Source of the DNA: a gamma proteobacterium symbiont of Ctena orbiculata | GTDB taxonomy: Bacteria > Pseudomonadota > Gammaproteobacteria > Chromatiales > Chromatiaceae | Direction of reading: 5' to 3' | DNA length: 50,742 nucleotides | NCBI GenBank assembly: GCA_003094535.1 | Contig: NATV01000129.1 | Span: forward strand, 1-50,742 | Part shown: one piece after another, positions 44,257 to 50,742 of the stretch | How the letters are laid out: every line of letters begins with the position of its first letter | Position numbering within the stretch: the first letter of the stretch is position 1 | The notes under the pieces: model-generated | What the model was told of the DNA's origin: nothing | The model's database searches: none | What the model saw: only the letters and a program-made list of their open reading frames with translations | Position numbers and translations under genes: made by a program

Positions 44257-45358
44257 CCACCACCCGGTTTCTGCCACCCTGTTTCGCTGTATAGAGCGCG
44301 CTGTCGGCTCGGATCAATGGATCGTCTGCGGCGTCGCCATTCTGCACTTCCGTGACACCGGCGGAGACCGTAATCACAACCTGATCCGGAACCTCTTTCC
44401 AATGGGTGCGGGCAATGCGGTTGCGAATGCGTTCTACCAGGGCAATCGCCTCGCTCAGGCTAGTGGCCGCCATGACGAGGATGAACTCCTCACCCCCATA
44501 GCGCACCAATTTGTCCGATTCACGGAACTCACTTCCGATCTGATCGACTATCGCCTTCAACACATCATCACCAACGGCATGTCCAAAGTTGTCATTAATC
44601 CGCTTGAAGTGGTCAATATCGATCATCGCCACGGAACAGGGAATCCCTTTACGCGAATAGAGGTTGAACTGCTCATCCAGGAGAGTACTGAGCATCCAGC
44701 GATTGTAGACACCGGTCAAGGCATCGTAGATTGCCTTCTCCTCGAAGGCGCGACTCAGCTTGAAGATGCGTGAGCGTGTCGCATATCCGTAATAGCCGAG
44801 GGCGATGGTGCGCAACAGGATCAGTGAAAAACTGACTGCCACCAACAAGTACTCGAGCAAGGTACCCTCCAGGAGGGTGAGCCTGCCACTGTTGAGAAAG
44901 AGTGTGAGGGCAATGACGAAAGTAGTGAGCAACCAGACGATGAGTGCTTCGGAGAAATGGATACGCAGGGTGCCGAATGCGAATATGATAAATACGATCG
45001 CAAGAAAGAAGGGGGATATTTCAGGTGCCAGATAGATCCCGAGCGACTGCACACAGATGGCATAGATCATCTGCCAGAGGGTCATGTGCCGGTTCCTGCA
45101 GCGATCACTTATGCCACTCCAGTGCAACAGGCTGAACAGCACAACATGACCCAGGCCGGCGAGGCCATAATAGAACGGCGCGGCGCATTCAACGGTGCCG
45201 GCGACGCAGAAGAGAAAGAGCAGAATGGTATCGATCAGGTAGCTGACACCGACCGCGCAAACCATCGCAACGCGAAAAAGACGCCGCTTTTTTTGCTGAG
45301 GAACGTGATTAAGTCCTTTGATCGCATCCACCCAGATATCATCAGGATCGAAGCTCAT
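44219..45358 (-). CDS. Membrane-bound diguanylate cyclase
   Basis: The 379-residue protein has six or seven N-terminal membrane helices (about 28-190), then a GGDEF domain at about 205-370. The active site reads RYGGEEF with GGEEF at 288-292, and an inhibitory site RESD lies at 279-282, five residues before it. DIDHFKRINDNFGHAVGDDVL supplies the metal- and guanine-binding residues. It should make cyclic di-GMP from two GTP and be subject to product inhibition. The membrane part is not a family I recognise, so the signal is unknown. The 3' end overlaps the convergent peroxidase gene. Confidence 0.93.
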   Translation of the reverse strand: MSFDPDDIWVDAIKGLNHVPQQKKRRLFRVAMVCAVGVSYLIDTILLFLFCVAGTVECAAPFYYGLAGLGHVVLFSLLHWSGISDRCRNRHMTLWQMIYAICVQSLGIYLAPEISPFFLAIVFIIFAFGTLRIHFSEALIVWLLTTFVIALTLFLNSGRLTLLEGTLLEYLLVAVSFSLILLRTIALGYYGYATRSRIFKLSRAFEEKAIYDALTGVYNRWMLSTLLDEQFNLYSRKGIPCSVAMIDIDHFKRINDNFGHAVGDDVLKAIVDQIGSEFRESDKLVRYGGEEFILVMAATSLSEAIALVERIRNRIARTHWKEVPDQVVITVSAGVTEVQNGDAADDPLIRADSALYTAKQGGRNRVVVNGEAAVHHPRL

Positions 45359-45833
45359 GTAATTGTTGCAGTGTTTTAAGCTATATGCGGTAAAGGAATT
45401 AACGAAAACAAGTAGTGAAACCCCGGTTTGGCGGGTGATATGGTACCCCTCCGATAGTTAGCGGTCGTCAGCGCGGATACTTAAACAAAGAGAGAGTGGA
45501 TCGTCGAAAATGTAAAAGAGTGTGACCAATCGGAATCAACTCTCCTATTTCCGGCACCCCAGGGTTTAGGTGAAATATAATATTTGATATCAAATAGTTA
45601 AATATCAATACCTGGTATTGCCTTGGATAGGCGAAGACGCTTGAACAAGGCTGATCTATGCTTGTCAATGAAGTATGCAGCCATAATCTTTTTGCATTGG
45701 AATCCCCCTGCGTTGACATCATCAGCCCAGCTGACGTAGGGTCAATTTGGTATAACTGTGCAGCTGCCTGCCTGGCCCCCTGAATCGGGTGCCGCAGGGT
45801 AAAAAACATCTCAGTTTAGCGTCGAGACTTGAC
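45359..45833. other. AT-rich intergenic region with two palindromes
   Basis: About 475 bases separate the divergent diguanylate cyclase and M48 peptidase genes. The region is AT-rich and contains palindromes at 45581-45596 and 45606-45620. A 113-codon minus-strand frame (45468-45809) crosses these and resembles no protein I know, so I leave it out. Confidence 0.45.
45581..45620. promoter_or_regulatory. Two adjacent operator-like palindromes
   Basis: TATTTGATATCAAATA (45581-45596) is a perfect 16-base palindrome. Ten bases later CAATACC and GGTATTG (45606-45620) form perfect arms around one base. Two symmetric sites a little over two helical turns apart (centre to centre about 24 bases) suggest cooperative regulator binding, some 210-250 bases before the M48 gene. 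Confidence 0.4.
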
Positions 45834-47375
45834 ATGAACAGGTTACTGATTGCCATCGCACTATCCCTCTCCCTGGTCACCGGTTGCGCGGTGAATCCGG
45901 TTACCGGAAAGAATCAACTGAGCCTCGTCTCCGAAGCACAGGAGATGGAAATAGGCAGAAAAAACTATGCCCCGCTGCGCCAATCCCAGGGGGGTGACTA
46001 CACGGTGGACAAGGCGTTAACCAGCTATGTCAGCGAAATAGGGCAAAAGCTGGCTGTGGTCAGCGATCGCAAGCTCCCGTATGAATTCAAGGTCCTGAAT
46101 AACTCTGTACCCAATGCCTGGGCACTGCCCGGGGGTAAGATCTCAATCAACCGCGGCCTCTTGACGGAGTTGCAGAGCGAGGCGGAACTGGCCGCTGTCC
46201 TGGGCCATGAAATCGTTCATGCCGCGGCAAAACATACCGCCAGCAGCATGTCCCGCGGGATGTTGATTCAGGGTGCCGTGATGGCCACGGTCATCGGCAC
46301 CCAGGGGAAGGATTACGCCCAGCTCGCGCAGCTGGGTGCCGGCGTCGGCGCCCAGCTGATCACCCAGAAATATGGCCGTGACGCGGAACGGGAATCCGAT
46401 CTTTACGGCATGAGGTACATGTCCAAGGCGGGATATGATCCCCAAGGGGCCGTTGATCTGCAACGCACCTTCGTGCGCCTGTCGGAAGGCAAGAACCAGG
46501 ATTGGCTCAGTGGCCTCTTCGCCAGCCACCCCCCCTCCATGGAACGGGTAGAAAACAACGTCAAGACGGCCGCCGAGCTGCCAAAAGGCGGCATCATCGG
46601 CAAGGAGCGCTTCAAGGCCAAGATCGCTCATATCAAGCGCACCAAACCGGCTTATGAGGCCTATGAGGAGGGCCGTGAGGCACTGCAGAAGGGCAATCTC
46701 AAAAAGGCCAGGAAATTGGCGGACAAGGCGATAGGCCTGGAGCCGCGCGAAGGCCATTTCCACGCCCTGCTGGGCGATATCGAAGAGAAAAGCAAGCGCC
46801 CTGCCACCGCCAAGCGGCACTACGACAAAGCGATAACGCTGAATGACAGCTTTTTCTACTACTTCCTGAAACGCGGCCTGGTCAACAAGAGGCTCAAGAA
46901 CACCGATGCCGCCAAACATGACTTGGAGAGAAGTGTTCAACTGCTGCCTACAGCCAACGCCTATAACTCCCTAGGCAATCTGGCACGGGCGGAAGGCAAC
47001 CTGAAATCGGCCAAGTCCTACTTTCGCAGGGCCGCCTCTAAAGACACTACGGAAGGCAAAGCCGCCTACAGCGCCTTGATGGAACTCGATCTCTCCGAAA
47101 ATCCGCAAAACTACGTAAAACTGAGAACCGGTCTGGATAACAAGGGCAGAGTCAAGGCGGAGTTATACAATCCAACCCCGAGCGACATTAAGAATATCGT
47201 CATCGCAGTACATTTTCGGGACGCCAGCGGGAAGATTCGGAAAATCAAGCGGATCTATAAATCTACCCTCTCCGCCGGAAAAAAGCGTTTGATCGACCTG
47301 CAACTGAGCGATATCCCGAAACAGCAACTCTCAAAGGCAAAGTTCGGCATCATTGGCGCCAAACTTGCCAAATAG
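45834..47375 (+). CDS. M48-family periplasmic metallopeptidase lipoprotein with TPRs
   Basis: From the ATG at 45834 (the frame is open to 45789) the protein has 513 residues. A lipoprotein signal ends in LVTGC with Cys18. The zinc site HEIVH lies at 125-129, with the third ligand in ERESDLYGMRYM. TPR-like repeats fill about 270-430, and a C-terminal beta-rich domain ends the protein. The front half resembles LoiP/YggG- and BepA-type proteases that degrade misassembled outer-membrane proteins; the TPR part recalls BepA. The ribosome site is weak. Confidence 0.9.
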   Translation: MNRLLIAIALSLSLVTGCAVNPVTGKNQLSLVSEAQEMEIGRKNYAPLRQSQGGDYTVDKALTSYVSEIGQKLAVVSDRKLPYEFKVLNNSVPNAWALPGGKISINRGLLTELQSEAELAAVLGHEIVHAAAKHTASSMSRGMLIQGAVMATVIGTQGKDYAQLAQLGAGVGAQLITQKYGRDAERESDLYGMRYMSKAGYDPQGAVDLQRTFVRLSEGKNQDWLSGLFASHPPSMERVENNVKTAAELPKGGIIGKERFKAKIAHIKRTKPAYEAYEEGREALQKGNLKKARKLADKAIGLEPREGHFHALLGDIEEKSKRPATAKRHYDKAITLNDSFFYYFLKRGLVNKRLKNTDAAKHDLERSVQLLPTANAYNSLGNLARAEGNLKSAKSYFRRAASKDTTEGKAAYSALMELDLSENPQNYVKLRTGLDNKGRVKAELYNPTPSDIKNIVIAVHFRDASGKIRKIKRIYKSTLSAGKKRLIDLQLSDIPKQQLSKAKFGIIGAKLAK

Positions 47376-47525
47376 GTTGAATTAGCCCTAGCCGAACTCA
47401 TTTATTGTTTTTTTCTTCTCTGTTGAATCCGGGACCAGACTTGGTTCGTATTCATGCTTGAGGCCTTCATCAAGCAGGCTGACCAATCTGACTGATCAAT
47501 TCATAGTCCATCAGAGGAGATATCC

Positions 47526-47783
47526 ATGAACAAGACAACCAAGACCGCAATCGTAGCCGGAGCGATCACCACGGCATTGGCAATGGGACCGGTAAATGCA
47601 GCGCCTTCAGCCGGCACAGAAAAGTGTTACGGCGTCGCCAAAGCGGGGAAAAACGACTGTAAGGCCGGTCCAGGCACCAGCTGTGCAGGCACCTCGAAAA
47701 CGGATGGCCAGGGCAATGCCTGGATGCTGGTACTCAAAGGTACCTGTGAAAAGATAGTCGGTGGCAGCCTGGCGGAGAGATAG
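47526..47783 (+). CDS. DUF2282 protein, BufA1-type bufferin precursor (orphan)
   Basis: The 85-residue protein has a signal peptide (about 1-26, ending NAA) and the DUF2282 core: [29 protein letters not shown] and GTCEKIVGG, with cysteines at 34, 45, 53 and 74. In this family the cysteines are modified by a DUF692/MNIO enzyme, giving peptides that bind copper. The partner genes (DUF692 and DUF2063) normally lie next to it, but neither neighbour here belongs to those families. GAGGAG precedes the ATG. Two hairpins follow the stop. Either the enzyme is encoded elsewhere or this copy is unmodified. Confidence 0.88.
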   Translation: MNKTTKTAIVAGAITTALAMGPVNAAPSAGTEKCYGVAKAGKNDCKAGPGTSCAGTSKTDGQGNAWMLVLKGTCEKIVGGSLAER

Positions 47784-47802
47784 TCGGCCGGGAAGCGTTT
47801 GT

Positions 47803-47864
47803 CGGATGACGCTACCCCATCCGATCGTACCGCCCCGATCCCAGCGATGGCCCGGGGCGGTACG
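47803..47864 (+). terminator. Strong hairpins after the bufferin-like gene
   Basis: CGGATG/CATCCG (47803-47808 with 47818-47823) is followed by a perfect 11-pair stem CGTACCGCCCC/GGGGCGGTACG (47826-47836 with 47854-47864). No T tract follows, so these may stabilise the 3' end or act as an inefficient terminator rather than a classical one. Confidence 0.45.
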
Positions 47865-47993
47865 CTGACGAACCAAGCGAAAACCGAGGAACCCTCTTCT
47901 TCTTTGCCGAGATTTCACGGCAATGTCATATTCATGGCGTAGAGTCGCTATTCGAGATATTTCGCCTTCGTCATCAAATCCAGGGTAGCAGAT

Positions 47994-49805
47994 GTGAGCG
48001 GGAACTCCGCTAAGGCCATTCTAAAGGCGTTAAAAGAGAATAGACTGATCAGCCTGTTCCAACCTATCGTTTCGGTGCAGAAACTCGATATCCTCGGCTA
48101 TGAGGCGCTGGTCAGGGGACCTTCCGACAAGGCATGGCACTCTCCGCAAATGCTCTTCTCCCTGGCGGAAAAATATGGCATCGGTAGCAAAGTCGAGATC
48201 TCCAGCCTCTACGCCCATATCAAACGTCATCATAAACTGGGATTGAGAGGCAAGCTGTTCCTCAATCTCTCCTCGAGGTGCCTGTCGAGCAGCGAGTTCG
48301 ATGTCGCTGATCTGGTGAACGAGATCGGTAAAACCGAGATCACTCCCGATAAGGTTATTATCGAGATCACGGAACGCCATCCTGTTCATGACTTTGTGCC
48401 GATGATCTCGATCCTGCAGGAGCTGCGGCACCACGGCTTGAAGATTGCCATCGACGATCTGGGCGCGGGCTACTCCAGCCTGAGGCAGTGGTCTGAGATT
48501 CGACCCGACTTTGTAAAGATCGACGGCCATTTCGTGGAGAACATCCACGAGGACTCCGTCAAACGCCAGTTTGTCCGCTCGATCTGCGAAATCGCAAACA
48601 ATATCGGTAGCAGTGTTATCGCTGAAGGCATAGAGACGGAAGAGGAGCTGGATACCATACGATCCCTTGAGGTCGACTATCTTCAGGGCTATCTGGTAGC
48701 CAGACCGCAACGCAAACCGATACGGCACATCCCCAACCGACTCAAACAGTTCAGTCAAAACACACCCTATCTGGTGAACGAACAGCAGGTACGCGCTCTC
48801 GGTAAACCCACTTTGACGGTCTCTCCCTCACTCACCGTGAAAGCCTTGTCGGAGGCGTTCTACAAGGACAAATCGCTACGTGTGGCGGTGGTTCTGGAGA
48901 ATCGAAAACCCTTGGGCATCATTACCAGAAACAGTCTGCAACAACTCTTCTCCAGTCATTATGGACGCGACCTCTATGGGCGCAAACCGGTAACACTGAT
49001 CATGAACGAGGAGGCGATAACCGTTAACGAGGAGACCAAGATAGAGCGTCTTAGCAATCAAATCACCACCAACAACGATTCGCTCCCCGACGAGTACTTT
49101 GTAATCGTTGACAAAAAGGAGCGCTACACCGGGATAGGTTCGTTGATCGACCTTCTGCGCTCGGTTACCGATTTCAGGATCACTGCCGCCAAGCATGCCA
49201 ATCCTCTTACCCTGCTTCCCGGCAATCTACGCATCAATCAGCATATCGACAGTCTCCTTTCAGCCAAGGAGTCTTTTGTACTCGCCTATTGTGATGTCGA
49301 TAATTTCAAACCGTTCAACGACACCTACGGCTATGCCCGCGGCGATGACGTGATCCGTGAAATCGGGCAACTCCTGACCCGCTTCTCTCAACAGGACCAG
49401 GACTTCGTCGGACATATCGGGGGAGACGACTTCATCGTGATATTCCGCAGCATTGACTGGGAGACGCGGTGCCGTGATCTGCTCGATCATTTTCAGGAAT
49501 CCGCCATCCGTTTCTACGACGATCAGCACAAGAAAACACTCGGAATAACATCGATTGATCGCACGGGTAAGCAGCAGTTCTTCGATATCATCTCACTCTC
49601 CATTGGAGTGGTTCAGGTCAACTACAAACATTTCACTTCTCATAAAGAAGTAGCCTCCATCTCAAGCGAAGTGAAGAAGCAGGCGAAACGGATCCAGGGC
49701 AATTCACTCTTCATCGACAGGCGTTGCTACGAGAATGTCTTCGTGGCCCTGGATAAAAGTCCCGAGATGCCGACGAATGTGGTTCCCATCAATCCCAAAA
49801 AGTAG
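47994..49805 (+). CDS. EAL-CBS-GGDEF cyclic-di-GMP protein
   Basis: The start is a GTG behind AGGG; no ATG lies before residue 53. The 603-residue protein has no membrane helix. An EAL domain (about 10-245) keeps the catalytic set: E37 in EALVR, N91, E124, D154-D155 in IDDLGAGY, K175, E211 and Q231, so phosphodiesterase activity is expected. A pair of CBS domains spans about 265-390, suggesting nucleotide control. A GGDEF domain (about 405-570) reads GGDDF at 476-480, with D434 in CDVDNF kept. It may lack cyclase activity and act as a sensor instead. The next gene follows after 18 bases. Confidence 0.92.
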   Translation: MSGNSAKAILKALKENRLISLFQPIVSVQKLDILGYEALVRGPSDKAWHSPQMLFSLAEKYGIGSKVEISSLYAHIKRHHKLGLRGKLFLNLSSRCLSSSEFDVADLVNEIGKTEITPDKVIIEITERHPVHDFVPMISILQELRHHGLKIAIDDLGAGYSSLRQWSEIRPDFVKIDGHFVENIHEDSVKRQFVRSICEIANNIGSSVIAEGIETEEELDTIRSLEVDYLQGYLVARPQRKPIRHIPNRLKQFSQNTPYLVNEQQVRALGKPTLTVSPSLTVKALSEAFYKDKSLRVAVVLENRKPLGIITRNSLQQLFSSHYGRDLYGRKPVTLIMNEEAITVNEETKIERLSNQITTNNDSLPDEYFVIVDKKERYTGIGSLIDLLRSVTDFRITAAKHANPLTLLPGNLRINQHIDSLLSAKESFVLAYCDVDNFKPFNDTYGYARGDDVIREIGQLLTRFSQQDQDFVGHIGGDDFIVIFRSIDWETRCRDLLDHFQESAIRFYDDQHKKTLGITSIDRTGKQQFFDIISLSIGVVQVNYKHFTSHKEVASISSEVKKQAKRIQGNSLFIDRRCYENVFVALDKSPEMPTNVVPINPKK

Positions 49806-49823
49806 CTGGTTCGCGGAGTTGGA

Positions 49824-50711
49824 ATGATTCCCGAAACCAATCTGGAGTCAAATCCCTCAACACCGATGATCGAGAATCAGTTGGCAGACTATTTCGAGGC
49901 CTGTCGTCAGCGGATTCCAAACTTCGTCAACAGACACTATTCTCTGCGCGGCGCCATCGATCTCAACAGCAAGGCCTTGGGGTCAGATATCCTGGTCGCC
50001 CCTTTTAACTTCCTCATGGGTTTTCCCAATTTTCTTCTTCGTCTGCTTGCCTTGGTCATCGAACTGTTTGGCGGACACCGCGCGGCACGGCGTATGCTGA
50101 CCTTCCACCTCGGTCTCCCCACACGGGTTCAGCAGGAATTGGCTCATCGTCTAAGAAGAGACTTCCTCGTCTTGTGCCGTCACCCGAACGCTGCCGACCA
50201 GGGATTGCAGCAACTGGTCCGCAAAGCCGCGGAAGAACCCATGCAGATCTATCTCCAGACAAGGAACGTTGCGGCCGACGTCACCGCGGGCACCCTGGCA
50301 GCCATTCTTGGCCTTACCCTGTTGAGCCAGTTCACTCCCGGATCCATATCCGCCGGGACTGTAATCGCCCATCTTGTCGCCAAGCAACAGGCGGCTTCGG
50401 ATTTCATTCTCGGAGAGACCCTGGGGCGTCTCTACTACACCCTCTTTCCGGTGAGCCCGTCACTGGGAATCATTGCGACAACCATCGTCCTGGTGATGGT
50501 GACAATCGCCTTGGTAGCGGCATTTTCCGGCATGGTTCACGATCCTGTTCAAAGAGTGACAGGTATCCATCAACGCCGTCTCAACAGGCTCCTCGATGCG
50601 ATAGAGAGCAATACCGCTCAATCGATCACCAGGGGATATCGTCCCAAGGATACCTTCGTCGGCAGGATCTATGATTTTATTGATTGGATTAAAGGGCTGC
50701 TTTCGTTCTAA
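49824..50711 (+). CDS. Membrane protein of unknown function, downstream of the EAL-CBS-GGDEF gene
   Basis: The 295-residue protein has hydrophobic segments at about 58-84 (LVAPFNFLMGFPNFLLRLLALVIELFGG, interrupted), 153-170 (AGTLAAILGLTLLSQFTP) and 213-237 (GIIATTIVLVMVTIALVAAFSGMVHD), with charged, helical stretches between. The C-terminus is basic and amphipathic (RIYDFIDWIKGLLSF). It recalls proteins labelled DUF6635, but I am not certain. It starts 18 bases after the EAL-CBS-GGDEF stop, with GGAGTTGG as ribosome site, so the two are probably cotranscribed and may work together. Confidence 0.75.
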   Translation: MIPETNLESNPSTPMIENQLADYFEACRQRIPNFVNRHYSLRGAIDLNSKALGSDILVAPFNFLMGFPNFLLRLLALVIELFGGHRAARRMLTFHLGLPTRVQQELAHRLRRDFLVLCRHPNAADQGLQQLVRKAAEEPMQIYLQTRNVAADVTAGTLAAILGLTLLSQFTPGSISAGTVIAHLVAKQQAASDFILGETLGRLYYTLFPVSPSLGIIATTIVLVMVTIALVAAFSGMVHDPVQRVTGIHQRRLNRLLDAIESNTAQSITRGYRPKDTFVGRIYDFIDWIKGLLSF

Positions 50712-50742
50712 GCGTGTATCTACCCGCAAGCCGGCAAGGATG

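Noticed and set aside
45468-45809. 113-codon minus-strand frame between the diguanylate cyclase and M48 genes
   Set aside because: It lies across AT-rich palindromic sequence, overlaps the M48 leader, and resembles no known protein.

Overview
The window is a stretch of gammaproteobacterial chromosome. The gene order leuCDB-asd-fimV-truA-trpFBA-accD-folC-dedD is the arrangement familiar from Pseudomonas-like gammaproteobacteria. Sodium-type flagellar stator genes, a large set of c-type cytochromes and Tat-exported iron-sulfur proteins, and several cyclic-di-GMP proteins suggest a motile, respiratory, environmental or symbiotic bacterium. A Chromatiales or sulfur-oxidising-symbiont-like lineage is my best guess, but the window holds no diagnostic sulfur-oxidation gene, so this is inference. 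No phage, insertion sequence, CRISPR array or rRNA was found.

Layout. 1-2121: start of alanine dehydrogenase (minus), trxB and an outer-membrane lipocalin. 2122-3644: mostly non-coding, holding a YjbQ-family gene (minus), an orphan intrinsic terminator and a good sigma-54 promoter candidate. 3645-9702: a redox block with a small Tat protein, a Tat-exported 16-cysteine ferredoxin, an NrfD/PsrC-type membrane subunit, a multihaem cytochrome c, a UbiE-like methyltransferase and two paralogous monohaem cytochromes c that bracket two unknown genes. 9759-12966: nudB, aspS, DUF502 and FmdB-type genes (minus). 13219-15516: a flagellar stator operon pomA-pomB-PilZ (minus) behind a sigma-28-like promoter. 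15773-17350: a YbbO-like dehydrogenase and a DUF971 protein with a MoaD-like tail. 17386-32864: a long minus-strand biosynthetic block leuC, leuD, leuB, asd, fimV, truA, trpF, trpB, trpA, accD, folC, dedD, ending in a lone gspC. 32970-39080: a LysR regulator divergent from leuC, then ndk, an MFS transporter, aroC, tolC and an M23 peptidase. 39298-39436: tRNA-Leu(CAG) with promoter and terminator. 39445-44256: an unknown membrane protein, a GlcG/HbpS protein, an exported truncated haemoglobin, a LysR regulator, a 59-residue DUF2892-like protein and a membrane-anchored dihaem peroxidase. 44219-50711: a diguanylate cyclase, an M48 peptidase with TPRs, an orphan DUF2282 (bufferin-precursor-like) gene, an EAL-CBS-GGDEF protein and a membrane protein of unknown function.

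The most promising candidate for an undescribed system is 3645-9702. It encodes an NrfCD-like electron-transfer module with a multihaem cytochrome but no molybdopterin catalytic subunit. Its two Tat-signal-bearing proteins share a conserved segment. It has its own sigma-54 promoter candidate and is followed by two small diffusible cytochromes c. The simplest reading is a membrane quinol/cytochrome c oxidoreductase whose physiological partner is not visible here.

All calls come from reading the sequence. Family names rest on remembered motifs, not on searches.
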